Shown one piece after another: positions 54,701 through 63,964 of a stretch of DNA of 64,000 nucleotides. The notes beneath the pieces are model-generated. The model was given only the letters and a program-made list of their open reading frames with translations, was not told the origin of the DNA and ran no database searches. Both the position numbers and the translations under genes were made by a program. Every line of letters begins with the position of its first letter. The first letter of the stretch is position 1. Source of the DNA: Rhinopomastus cyanomelas (taxonomy: Eukaryota; Chordata; Aves; Bucerotiformes; Rhinopomastidae); contig VXBP01003474.1 of assembly GCA_013400115.1 (NCBI GenBank), positions 117,807-181,806 of the forward strand. The letters run 5' to 3'.

Positions 54701-57456
54701 CAGAAGGAGAGGGAAGGGCTTCCAGTTCCACCAGGGGAGGGTCAGACTGGCCATCAGGAGGAGATTCTTCCTGGAGAGAGCGGTCAGGGACCGGGCTGGG
54801 CTGCCCAGGGTGGGGGGTGAGTCCCCATCCCTGGATGGGTGCAGAAGTGGCTGAGATGTGGTGCTGGGGGCTCTGGTTTGGGGGTGACCTTGCAGAGTGG
54901 GGCTGATGGTTGGGCTCGATGATCGCGGGGGTCTTCTCCAACCCGAGTCATTCCCTGTGGCCTCTGCCCCACAGGCCTTGTGTCCTCCGACAAGGAGAGC
55001 GCCTGCTACGTGCTGCAGAAGCCCGGTGGGGGCAACCTGCTGGCCATCATCGTCGGTGGGGCGCAGGAGGCCCTGGATGCCCGGCCGGGGTCCTACACCC
55101 TGCTGCTGAGGAACAGGAAGGGATTCGTCCGCCTGGCCATCCAGAGCGGGTGATGCAGGGGCTGGGGGGGCTGTGCCGCCGGCGGGGGGCTGCCGGGGCG
55201 CCCCCAGCGCCGCCGGAGACGGGGGCGAAGGGGTTTTGGGGCGGCCTGTGCTGACCTCGGTGCCTCTGCCGCTGGGTTGGCTCCCACAGCACCCCGCTGG
55301 TCCCCGCCTTCTCCTTCGGGGAGAACGACCTCTTCGACCAGGTGAGGAACCCCAAGGGCTCCTGGCTGCGGCTGCTGCAGCACCGGCTCCAGCGGCTCAT
55401 GGGCATCTCCCTGCCGCTGTTCCACGCGCGAGGGATCTTCCAGTACAGCTTCGGGCTGGTGCCCTACCGGCGGCCCATCTGCACCGTGGGTGAGTCCTCG
55501 CGGGCCGGGCGGTGCGATGGGTGGCCACAGGCCCCCGGGGTGCTAGGGGCTTGCTGGCAGAGGGGCTGATCCCCAGCCGCTTTTGACAAGAATGGCTGGA
55601 GCAGCAGACCCTCAGGCACCTGTCCTGAGGGTTCCTTGGCTCTCCGGCCCATAGTCGCACTGGATCTGGCCGAGTAGGGTTACTGGTCCAGCTTGGTGAT
55701 CTCCGAGGCCTTTTCCAACCCGAAGGATTCTGATCGGGGCTGCGCTGGCAGAGCCCCAAGCAGGTGCCACCAGCCCACGAACCCCAGGGGATGCAGCCAA
55801 GCTCAGCCTCACCCTGCTGACACTGACCACTGCCGCAGCACCGGGCTCAGCTTGGAGTCGTGGAATCAGCCCGGCTGGGAAGGACCTCCAGGAGCATCCA
55901 GCCCTCAGCCCAACAGCTCCTGAACCCCTACAGCCTCAAGGGCTCCAGCTACTCAGTTTTTAAACCCCTCCAGGGACGGGGACTGCAGCACCTCCCTGGG
56001 CAGCCTGTTCCAGGGGCTCTGTGTCCTTTCCTGAGCCCCTTCCCATTTCCATGTCTTGAGCCCCTCTTCTCGGGTCCAGATGACCTTAAACAAGAGAGTC
56101 ACCTCTAGGAGCCCTCTCCAGGAGGGAGCAGTCTGAGCCTCGCCTGACACAGCTGGAGGCCATTTCCCCTCGTCCTGTCATCAGTGATTTGGGAGAAGAG
56201 CCCAGCCCCAGCCTCGCCCCAACCTGCTCTGAGGGACCTGTGGGCAGCCGTGAGGTCTCCTCTCAGCCTCCTCTTCTCTGGACTCAACAGCCCCGGCTCC
56301 CTCAGCTGCTCTCTCGAAGGAAATGGAGAAAGAAGTGAAAACTGGCATCAAAAATCGCATTTTGGAACCTTCAGGTTTAATTCTGCTGCTAGAAGGAGCC
56401 TCCTCCGGTCTCCCAGAGGTGCCGGCGCTAGAAGGAGCCTCCTCCCGTGTCCCGGCGGTGCCGGCAGCAGCAGCCGGAGCCTCCTCCCGTGTCCCGGGAC
56501 CCGCGGGCCCCCCTCCTCGCTCCGCAGCCTCTCTCCCAGGCCTGTCGCCAGGCAGCGGGAGGGTTTCGCCCCGCGGCGATGCCGCTGCTCCTCAGCCCGA
56601 GCAGAGCCTGGGGACTCCTCAGGGCCCACAAAGCCCCTGAGCCCGGCCAAACAGGGGCTGAACCCATTAGTGGTAATTGCCGGCTGTCAAACCTCATCAG
56701 CGGGGCCACCCTGAGCTGGGCACTGCGGGACGGGCAGAGCCTGCTGCAGCCACGGGAAGCTCCTCGGAGCCGGGGACGTGCTGGGAGTCGCCCGGGCGGG
56801 GGTAGGGGTCACAGCGGTCCTGCCTCCTTCACACGGGCTGGGGACCCTGCGGCAGGCGCCGGGCGGCTGCTGCCCTGGGGAAGTGGAGACTCTGGGTCCC
56901 TGCAGCTCCCTCGCAGGAGGCTGGAGCGAGGCTGCTGCTGCTTCTTCTCCTAAACTGCTGCTGGCCTCCGGTTGTGTCAGGGGAGGGTTGGGTTGGATCT
57001 GAGGAAGAAGAGAGAGACGGGTTGGGCACTGGAACAGGCTGACCAGGGAGGTGTTGGAGTCCCCATCCCTGGAGGGGTTTAGTAACCAAGTAGCTGGAGC
57101 ACTTGAGGCCACGGTCTGGAGGTTAGAGAGCAGTTGGGCTGAGGTCTGGGCTTGCTGATCCTGGAGGTCCTTCCCAGCCTCAAGGGCTTCCATGACTCCA
57201 AGCCATGGCTGATGACACCGATGTGTCCATCACATCCCCGGGGAGGTGGACAGCAGCTCTCTGCAGAGGCACCTGACCTGACCCCTGTGCTTGTTCCCCA
57301 GTGGGGAAGCCCATTCCAGTGCAGAAGAAGACCAAACCCTCCGAGGAGGAAGTCAACCAGGTCCATCAGAAATACCTCGACGAGCTGAGCAGGCTCTTTG
57401 AGGAGCACAAGGCTCGGTACAACGTCCCAGAGGACAGCCACCTGGAATTCATATAA
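48688..57456 (+). CDS. MOGAT2: MOGAT2, 2-acylglycerol O-acyltransferase 2; six exons, complete
   Basis: ER-membrane enzyme that joins a fatty acyl-CoA to 2-monoacylglycerol to make diacylglycerol, the main route of fat resynthesis in enterocytes (family knowledge). Exons: 48688-48781, 52457-52635, 54198-54402, 54975-55149, 55290-55489, 57302-57456; 335 residues plus stop, human 334. Seen: an N-terminus MKIEFAPRSLPLQRRLQTAA like human MOGAT2 rather than the longer DGAT2; a hydrophobic hairpin (residues about 20-62) with FSFLCLA; the catalytic HPHG at residues 109-112 (GFHPHGVLAAG); the glycerol-phospholipid domain RNRKGFVRLA then PLVPAFSFGEND; and PYRRPICTVVGKPI near the end. In human DGAT2 follows it; here the window ends before DGAT2 is reached. 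The AATAAA is at 57817. MOGAT1 and MOGAT3 are less likely given the N-terminus and the MAP6 neighbour. Confidence 0.95.
49310..49375 (+). repeat. short CR1 fragment in MOGAT2 intron 1
   Basis: GAGCCATTCAAGGTCAGGCT then GGGCAACCTAGTTTTCAT, a CR1 3' piece lacking its end. Confidence 0.65.
49430..49533. repeat. 41-bp tandem repeat, about 2.5 copies
   Basis: The unit CATCTGGAGGTGCTAACCAT then CAGAGGGGGTAACCAACC recurs, imperfectly. Confidence 0.8.
50040..50430 (+). repeat. CR1 LINE 3' fragment in MOGAT2 intron 1
   Basis: Sense copy with CAGGCTGAGGGAGCTGGGGC and ending GTGATCCCTGTGGTCCCTTC. Confidence 0.8.
50431..50930. other. MOGAT2 intron 1, unique stretch
   Basis: No repeat or exon recognised. 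Confidence 0.4.
50935..51190 (+). repeat. CR1 LINE fragment
   Basis: Sense copy of the same subfamily as 50040-50430, broken off at GTTGCTCCCTGGGAGGGGGC before the terminus. Confidence 0.75.
51195..51955. other. MOGAT2 intron 1, unique stretch
   Basis: GC-rich, no CR1 and no coding exon recognised. Confidence 0.4.
51960..52390 (+). repeat. CR1 LINE 3' fragment just before MOGAT2 exon 2
   Basis: Sense copy with GGAGCAGCTGAGGGAGCTGG and CAGGCTGCCCAGGGAGGGGG, ending about 65 bp before the acceptor. Confidence 0.8.
52457..52635 (+). CDS. MOGAT2: MOGAT2 exon 2, membrane hairpin
   Basis: Acceptor CCCCAG ends at 52456 and donor GTGAGT starts at 52636. It encodes QCCAALFVALLFTRLWLLSA, then NCVVWKYMRDYFPIT. 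Length 179 nt, ending in phase 0. Confidence 0.95.
52770..53185 (+). repeat. CR1 LINE 3' fragment in MOGAT2 intron 2
   Basis: Sense copy with a good terminus (GATGGTCTTCCGAGGTCCCT then TAATGAGTCTGATTTCTG). Confidence 0.8.
53500..53800 (-). repeat. CR1 LINE 3' fragment in MOGAT2 intron 2
   Basis: Antisense copy with the terminus GAGCATCAGGGATGGGAAGG, repeated once nearby (GGGACTGGAAGGGACCTGGA), as in several other copies. Confidence 0.8.
54198..54402 (+). CDS. MOGAT2: MOGAT2 exon 3, HPHG active site
   Basis: Acceptor CCACCAG at 54191-54197 and donor GTGAGT at 54403. It encodes LVKTAELDPRQNYLMGFHPH and PHLMMLSLWFRFPFFRDYLM. Length 205 nt, ending in phase 1. Confidence 0.95.
54490..54965. repeat. 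CR1 pieces filling MOGAT2 intron 3
   Basis: A short antisense end at 54490-54555, then a sense copy at 54570-54965 with the terminus GGTCTTCTCCAACCCGAGTC, stopping about 10 bp before the exon 4 acceptor. Confidence 0.8.
54975..55149 (+). CDS. MOGAT2: MOGAT2 exon 4
   Basis: Acceptor CCCCACAG ends at 54974; the donor GTGATG at 55150 is slightly off consensus. It encodes LVSSDKESACYVLQKPGGGN, then GGAQEALDARPGSYTLLLRN and RKGFVRLAIQS. Length 175 nt, ending in phase 2. Confidence 0.94.
55290..55489 (+). CDS. MOGAT2: MOGAT2 exon 5
   Basis: Acceptor TCCCACAG ends at 55289 and donor GTGAGT starts at 55490. It encodes TPLVPAFSFGENDLFDQVRN, then ARGIFQYSFGLVPYRRPICT. Length 200 nt, ending in phase 1. 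The intron before it is only 140 bp. Confidence 0.95.
55660..56310. repeat. CR1 pieces in MOGAT2 intron 5
   Basis: Sense terminus at 55660-55740 (GGCCTTTTCCAACCCGAAGG), antisense copy at 55858-56310 starting GTGGAATCAGCCCGGCTGGG. Confidence 0.75.
56387..56510. repeat. about 40-bp GC-rich repeat, three copies
   Basis: Variants of CTAGAAGGAGCCTCCTCCCG followed by TGTCCCGGCGGTGCCGGC, with CpG-rich content. Confidence 0.75.
56880..57200 (+). repeat. CR1 LINE 3' fragment before the last MOGAT2 exon
   Basis: Sense copy with GTTGGGTTGGATCTGAGGAA and ending GGAGGTCCTTCCCAGCCTCA. Confidence 0.8.
57302..57456 (+). CDS. MOGAT2: MOGAT2 terminal exon
   Basis: Acceptor TTCCCCAG ends at 57301. It encodes GKPIPVQKKTKPSEEEVNQV, then EEHKARYNVPEDSHLEFI and TAA at 57454-57456, matching the human DQHLEFC end. 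Confidence 0.95.
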
Positions 57457-57816
57457 CGCTCCTGCGGGAAGGTGAGTCCATCGAGCTCCAAGGCTTCCCC
57501 TCTCTCTGGAACCTCTTCCACGGCCTGAGCTTTCCGGCAGCTCCCTGGGTGCAGGCTCAGAATCTGCACGTTTGCTCCCTGCAGGACACAGAACAGCTCC
57601 ACAGCAGAGGAAACACAACATTCCCCTGGCGGCTGGTGCTGCTGAAGCTCCCCAGCAGAAGCCTCGCTCTGGAGGCCGGTCTTCCCAGGACACTCCCGAG
57701 CAGACGGGGAGCTTCCTCTGCACCTCCGTTTGGAGGGGGGCCACGCGCCACGGCCAGCAGGGTGGTGGGAAGAGGGTTTCTCCTGATCAGCAGAGATGCA
57801 GAGGGCTACAGAGATC

Positions 57817-57822
57817 AATAAA
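57817..57822 (+). other. MOGAT2: MOGAT2 polyadenylation signal (AATAAA)
   Basis: AATAAA in GATCAATAAACCC, 361 nt after the stop, gives a 3' UTR of about 380 nt. Confidence 0.7.
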
Positions 57823-57934
57823 CCCACGGAAGAGGATAGATCCACAAAAGCAGCCGCTCTCGAAGGAGCGAAGCGGTTGCCCAGGGCATTCGCCCTCCCT
57901 GGCATCCAGAGCTCGTGGGGCAGCGGTGGCCTTG

Positions 57935-58015
57935 GGAGGGTTGGGTCCATGGCTGGACTCGATGGTCCTGAGGGTCTTGTCCAGCCTCGCGGGTTCTGCG
58001 GCCCCCAATCCTGCT
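57935..58015 (+). repeat. CR1 terminal fragment
   Basis: CTGGACTCGATGGTCCTGAG then GTCTTGTCCAGCCTCGCGGG, a sense CR1 end. Confidence 0.7.
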
Positions 58016-58354
58016 CGGATGGGAGTCGCTGGACCCCAGAGTCTCCTGCTCGGGCAGCCCCGGGCGGCGGCGCCGTTGCCGCCCGGGCCGGCCTTTGGCC
58101 ACGAAAGGGTTTTCCAAGGGAGGCCCTTTCCTACAGAGAGAGGGCTGTCGGGGGACGGGAGAGGGCAGAGGTGATTTGGGACAGGAAACGGGGCCCAGAG
58201 AGCCACCGGCGGCAGCTGATCAGGGCTTTAAATAGCCCCAGCTCCTCGATACCCAGAAGTTCATTAAACACTGCTCTAATGAGATTTGGCAGCCTGGAAG
58301 CTGGAGGTGGCAGGAAGCCACCGGCTCGGATCAGCTTTAGCATCTACAGGTCAG
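58016..58354. other. unique block downstream of MOGAT2
   Basis: Non-repetitive; contains a palindromic AT box GGGCTTTAAATAGCCCC at about 58224-58240 and AT-rich homeobox-like words (CATTAAACA, CTAATGAGA). No exon seen. Confidence 0.35.
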
Positions 58355-58960
58355 CAGATGGGGAGGGAGTCTCCTGCCCCTCTGCTCTGTCCTGGGGAGA
58401 CCACAGCTGGACTCTTGTGTCCAGATGCAGCCCCTCAGCTCCAGAAGGACCCAGAACTGCTGGAGAGAGCCCAGTGCAGAGCCACAGGGGTGATGGAGGT
58501 GAGGAGGATGGAGCCAGGCTCTGCTCAGGGGCACCCAGTGACAGGACAAGGGGCAGCGGGTGTCAGCTGGAGCAGAGGAGGTTCCACATCAATGTGAGAA
58601 GGACCTTGTTCCCAGTGAGGGTGCCAGAGCCCTGGCAGGGGCTGCCCAGGGGGCTGTGGAGTCTCCTTCTCTGGAGACATTTCAAACCCTCCTGGACTGT
58701 TCCTGTGTGACTGGATCAATGGGCTGCTGCTGTGGCAGAAGGACTGGATGATCTCTTGAGGTCCCTTCCCATCCCAAAAGCCTGGATCTAGGGGATCCTG
58801 CTGTGGCAGGGGGACTGGGCTGGATGATCTTTCAGGGTCCCTTCCAACCCCTGATGCTCTGGGATCCTGTGATTTGCTCCCGGTGAGGTGGCTGAGGCCC
58901 TGGAACAGGCTGCCCAGGGAGGTTGTGGCTGCTCCATCGCCCCTGGAACTGCTGGAGGGC
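58355..58960 (+). repeat. sense CR1 fragments
   Basis: A long copy with two successive ends (GATCTCTTGAGGTCCCTTCC near 58750 and GATCTTTCAGGGTCCCTTCC near 58825), followed by a third partial copy. Confidence 0.75.
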
Positions 58961-59278
58961 CGGCTGGACAACCGCAGTGCCCGTGGCTCGTGGCCGTGGG
59001 CATTCAGGTCGCCAGCCTTCCCCTTCGGCGGCCTGTCACGGCGGTGCCAGAGACCCCCCTGCCTGGGAGCTGGGCTGCTCCTTCAGCACTCTGAGCGGCG
59101 CCGCCTGCCCGAAGGAGAGGGAAGGGGAAGGGGGCTGCTGACGGCCAGACTCGGGGAGGAGAGGCTGCGCGGGGGCTGCGTGAGCGCCGCTGGGCTGGTC
59201 GGGGGCTGCGAGCGCCGAGGGCAGGCGGGGGCCGCGGAGCAGCCGGAGGAGTCTGCGGCTGTAAATAACCGGCCGCCG

Positions 59279-59287
59279 TCAAGGTCA
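59279..59287 (+). promoter_or_regulatory. TCAAGGTCA nuclear-receptor half site
   Basis: An exact extended half site as bound by ERR and NR5A receptors, in unique CpG-rich sequence (58965-59520) about 1.8 kb after MOGAT2. Motif match only. Confidence 0.3.
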
Positions 59288-59644
59288 CCTCAATGTCCCG
59301 GGCTGGATGGTGGCCTTGGTCCCTCGGGGCCCCGCAGCACCCACGGGAGTCAGAGCGCGGGGCTGGGCTACGGACGACCTCAGCAACACCCGGTCACTGG
59401 CTCTGCAGCCGCCGGGACTCCAAAGTTCTTCAACCTGCAGTTAATTTTTAGACCCTCAATTGTAGCCGGTAGCCCGGCAGCCCTGTCCTGAGCCGCGGCC
59501 GGAGGGGAGAAGGGAGGGGGATCCCTCATCTTTGTTCATTTTGCCACCTGTTGATGCCGTTTGTGGGGCTCCCCAGGGCCCCCTTCCTCGCCCAGCTCAT
59601 CGAGTGGGGCTCCTGGCCCGGGCTTTGCTTGCACCCTGGTGAAA

Positions 59645-59935
59645 CAATGAGGGAAGGATCAGGTGTAATGGGGAGGAGTGAAATGAGCAGAGATGATGAA
59701 AATATAACAGAGAAGGATAAAATAAGTCGAGAAGGATAAAACAGACAGAGGAGAATAAAATTAATAGAGAAGAATAAAATATAATAGAGAGGAATAAAAC
59801 AGAGAGCAATAAAATAAACGGGGAAGAATAAAATATAATGGAGAAGAATAAAATAAATAGAGAGGAATAAAATAAATAGAGAAGCATAAAATACAGTAGA
59901 GAAGTATAAAATAAACAGAGAAGAGGAGAAGAAGC
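59645..59935 (+). repeat. A-rich, purine-rich island
   Basis: Repeats of AGAGAAGAATAAAATAAATA with a loose period of about 16-20 bp. More ordered than the other A-rich islands. Confidence 0.9.
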
Positions 59936-60009
59936 AGCTGCATCTCAAAACCTCTGTCGTGGAGCTAAAAGCTCCGAGAACAGAACTGCAAGGTCTGTGG
60001 AGCAAGGTC

Positions 60010-60420
60010 CTGTCTCCTGGGCTTAAGGTGTGGACTTGATGACCTGGAAGATCTCTTCCAGCCAGAGAGGTTCTGGGAAGCAGCTGGTTCCAGCTCCGGG
60101 CTCCAAGTGGTTCTAACATTAACCAGCGGGAGGCAGAGGCTCTGCTCTTTGTCCCAACAGTCCCCTAAAGAGCGGCTGCGTCTACACGGAGAGCTTGTGG
60201 TGTTGATGTCCCGAGGGTGGTCCTGAGGAGAAGCTTCTCCCTGGAGAGGGCCCTGGGTCCTGGCACAGGCTGCCCAGGGAGGGGGCTGAATGGCCACCCC
60301 TGGCTGTGTTTCCCAGTTGGGGAGACCTGGAGCTCAGGGCCAGGGTTTGGGGGTGGGATTGGGCAGCTGAGGTTGGGCTCGATGAGCTCCAAGGTCTTTT
60401 CCAACCAGAGGATACAATGG
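60010..60420 (+). repeat. sense CR1 fragments
   Basis: A terminus at 60010-60080 (GATCTCTTCCAGCCAGAGAG) and a longer copy at 60215-60420 (AGGTCTTTTCCAACCAGAGG). Confidence 0.75.
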
Positions 60421-60469
60421 TGAGAAAGGATACAGGACCAGCATCCTACAGGAGTTCAGAAGGGTCACA

Positions 60470-61680
60470 GGCTGGCTGGGGCTGCACAGGCAGCGACACC
60501 TTCCCTAGAGCAGGTTCCTCAGGCCCCGGCCAACCTGCCCTTCAGCACTGCCAGGGCTGGGGCAGCCACAGCTGCCCTGGGCAACCTGCTCCAGCATCTC
60601 CCCACCCTGCCAGCAAAGAATTGGGTCCTCATGTCCAGCCTCAGTCTCCCCTCTCCAAGGCTGGACCCCTTTCCCCTTGGCCTCTGGCTCCCACCCTTGT
60701 CAGAAGCCCTCCCCCAGCTCTCTTGTAACCCCCCTCCTTCAGCTAGTGGGGAGCAGCTCGGAGGTCCCCTGGGAGCCTCCTCTCCTCCAGACTGGACAGC
60801 CCCACCTTGCTCAGCCTGTCCCCAGAGGGGAGCTGCTCCAGCCCCCTGAGCACTGGAGCTGCTCTGCTCCGGAGCCCTTCAGGAGCTCTGGGTCCTGCTG
60901 TTGGGGGGAGCCGAGGAGTGAGCTCTGGGGTTCGTTCCTTCCCGGGCTGCCCAGACGCAGGAGCCCCGGGGGTGCTGGTGCCTCTCTGACAGCCCGTCCA
61001 GGTGCAGAAGCCCCTCCGGAGGACCCGGGCTTTGTCTTGCAGCCACCCCCTTCGTCAGCGAATTCCTGCGGGGGGCAGAGCTGCCAAATAGCTGCGAGAT
61101 AAGGGCTGAGCCAGAGGTGTGGGGAGGGGGCTGCCACCCGGGGCGTCTCTGGGGACGGGGCATTGGAAAGGGCGGCTCTGGGCTCCTGGAGCCACAACCC
61201 CTCAGCTGGAAGCACGGAGAGGAAATAGAGTCCAGGTGCTGCTGTGCACCCGGGGGGACCCAAACATCTCCCACCAAGGCTGGAAAAGTCTCCAAGATCG
61301 TCAAGTCCGACCGCCCACCCCACAAGCCCCAGCCACCACCCCACCTCCCCAACAGCCTGGCTGCTGGGCTGTGGAACCCCTGCAGGGACGGTGCCTCCAT
61401 CCCTCCCCGGCAGCCCCTGTTCCAAGGGCTCCCCACTCTTGCTGGGAAGGAGTTTGTCCTCAGACCCAGCCTGACCCTCCCCTGGCCCCACCTGACCCCA
61501 TTCCCTCTGCTCCTATGGCCAGTCCCTAGGGAGAAGGGGCCAACCCCCACCTCCTGGCAGCCTCCCTTCAGGGAGCTGGAGAGCAGTGAGGTCTCCCCTC
61601 AGCTCCCTCCAGGCTGGGCAGCCCCAGTTCCCCCAGCTTGTCCCCACCCTGCTCTCCAGACCCCAAGCCCATTCCCTCTG
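60470..61680 (-). repeat. two antisense CR1 fragments
   Basis: 60470-60900 (through CTTCAGCACTGCCAGGGCTG) and 61255-61680 (starting CCAAGGCTGGAAAAGTCTCC). 60900-61250 between them looks unique. Confidence 0.75.
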
Positions 61681-62299
61681 CTCCTGTCACACTGTGGAAA
61701 AGAAGCTGCAGGATTCCACCAGCAGCTGGGAAGCAGGAGAGAACCAGAGGAGCTTGGAAGCTGGAGACTCCAGGGCGAAGGGAAGGGGAGAAGAACCAGC
61801 CATGAAGTGCCTGCCAGCACCTCACTGCTCGGAGGACACGCGGGTCCCCAGCAAGCTCCTGCCACAGTTTCCCCCTCCGCCCGGGGCTTGTGCAGCTTCT
61901 GGGTTCCCGTGGGGCCCTGCAGAGAAGCAGCTGGTATGTGGGGCTGTGGGAGCCTCTCCCTCACCTCAGTCTCAGGTCAATCACTCCAGCAGTGGAGAAG
62001 CCAGGAGCAGGCTGCCGTAAACATCACCCGGGCTGCAGACTGTTCCCATCAGGGCAGGAAAATGGATGGTGGAGCTAAAAATACCCGCGGGGAGCTGATG
62101 GAAGGGCTCTGCTCAAGAAGGGCACAGGTGGCCGAGCTAATGGCACCGAGCTGCAGCGCTCGGCTAGTGAGTGTTTGACTTTCCAGGAGCATCTCACCTC
62201 ACGCAGGGCTCAGCTCCTCTGCCCAGGAACATCTCACCCCAGCTGGCACCACCTTTGTTCAGGTTCTTTGCTTTTCTGGGAAACTAAGGGTTTCAATGG
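61681..62299. other. unique intergenic stretch
   Basis: No repeat or exon recognised. Confidence 0.4.
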
Positions 62300-62780
62300 C
62301 ACCTCTCAGCAGCCCAGGGTGCCCCCAGCCCCAGCCAACCTGCCCCTGGGCACTGCCGGGGGGGATGGAGCAGCCACAGCCTCCCTGGGCAGCCTGTTCC
62401 AGGGCCTCAGCCCCCTCACAGAGAGCAACTGCTGCCTCAGACCCCATCTCCCCTCCTGGAGCTGGAACCCAGCCCCTTGTCCCAGCCCCAGAGTCCCCAG
62501 GACAAAGTCCCTCTCCAGCTCTCCTCCAGGCCAGTTCTCATCCCCTAGATGACCACTTGCACCACTGAACAGGGCAACAGAATCACACAAAGCAGAGAAT
62601 CACAGAACCACAGAGCAGTTTCGACTGGAAGAGACCTTCTGGACCATCAGGGCCAACCTTTTCCCAGCCCCACCAGCAGCACCAAACCCTGTCCCCCAGT
62701 GCAACATCCACCCTTCTCTTCAACTCCTCTAGGGATGGGGACTCAACCCTCTCCCAGGGCAGCTGGTCCTGCCCTGTCAC
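62300..62780 (-). repeat. two antisense CR1 fragments
   Basis: 62300-62545 (internal part, no terminus) and 62600-62780 (terminus AGAATCACAGAACCACAGAG). Confidence 0.78.
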
Positions 62781-62836
62781 CCTGCCCCACAGAGCCAGGC
62801 TATGGCTCCTGCCCCACAGATCCAGGCTATGGCTCC
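62781..62836. repeat. 30-bp duplication
   Basis: CCAGGCTATGGCTCCTGCCC occurs twice 30 bp apart. Confidence 0.85.
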
Positions 62837-62984
62837 TGCCCCGTCGCCCTGCCCCACAGCCCCTGTTCCCCAGGCTCAGGAGGGTATTTACAGGGATGTT
62901 GTTGCTCGGGAGTAGCTGTGCCAGCCACACGGGTTAATAATAGACAGGGCTGTCGCTCTCCTGCGCCAGCCTGTGCCAACCCTC

Positions 62985-63330
62985 TGCTCCTGTTCCTTGT
63001 TCCTGGGGAGAAGAGACCAGCCCCAGCTCTCTGCACCCTCCTGTCAGGCAGTTGCAGACAGCAGGGTCTCCCCTCAGCCTCCTTCTCTGCAGCCTGAGCA
63101 GCCCCAGCTCCCTCAGCTGCTCCCACAAGGTCTGTTCTGCAGCCCCTTCCCCAGCTCCGCTGCCCTTCTCTGGCCCTGCTGCAGCCCCTCAAGGTCCTTC
63201 TGGTGTTGAGGTGCCCAAGCCTGACCCCAGCACTTGAGGAGTGGCCTCCCCAGTGCCCAGTGCAGGGGGGCAATCGCTTCCTGGCTCCCGCTGGCCACTC
63301 TGTGCCAGCCCCAGTGCTCTGACCCGTCTC
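62985..63330 (-). repeat. CR1 LINE fragment
   Basis: Antisense copy of the internal 3' region (GCCCCAGCTCCCTCAGCTGC), near-identical in layout to 51960-52390 reversed. Confidence 0.8.
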
Positions 63331-63964
63331 TGTCTCCGTCTCCACCCCTCAGGCCACCCCAGGCTGTGGCACCACGGTTTGCAGGTTGTCACTCTGGCTG
63401 CCTCAGGAACAGCCACCCCAGCCCTTCCTTCTCCTGCAGACAGCACTTCCAGCCAGCAATGGCCACCGACCCGTGGGAGACCCGCGGCAGCGCTGAGGCG
63501 GTGATGAACGTCCGCTGTGGGCTCCCTGCGGAGGTCTGCTCCAGAGCTCCTGGCAAGGACCCTTTTGCTCAGACAGGCTCTTGCAATTTTCCATCTTTAT
63601 TCTAATTACAACAGGCTCCTGCAACTGCTGGACGGTGGCCCTTTGGCCAAGTGGGGAGCGGCCGAGCCCCGGTGCCAGTTTGGCTCAAAGGGATGGGCAT
63701 GGAAACGCCCCGGGCACTGAGGCCAAAACCAAACCCCTCTCCTACCTCTGGGAGCTCCGGGCTGGGCTCAGCACAAGGGTTTGCGAAACGCTGGTAGAGG
63801 CAGCCCTGCGGGCCAAGAGCTGGGTCTGGCGGCAGGAAGGAGCTGCTGACTCAGCGCAGAACCAGGCAGAAGTTGAAAGGGGTCTCGGGGGGTTTTGGGG
63901 GTGTTTCCTATCGGTGCTCTGCACACAGAGAGCTCAACATGTTCCTTGTTTTCACAGGATCGCC
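63331..63964. other. unique sequence at the window end
   Basis: No recognisable exon. A minus-strand AATAAA (TTTATT on plus) is at 63596-63601. Further context lies outside the window. Confidence 0.35.

Noticed and set aside
48688..57456. Assignment of the acyltransferase as DGAT2
   Set aside because: Length (335), short N-terminus MKIEFAP and exon 1-2 sequence match MOGAT2; DGAT2 has a longer N-terminus.
63411..63605. Possible exon after a CTGCAG acceptor (MATDPWETRGSAEAV)
   Set aside because: No donor in a matching frame, no family recognised and no conserved partner exon.
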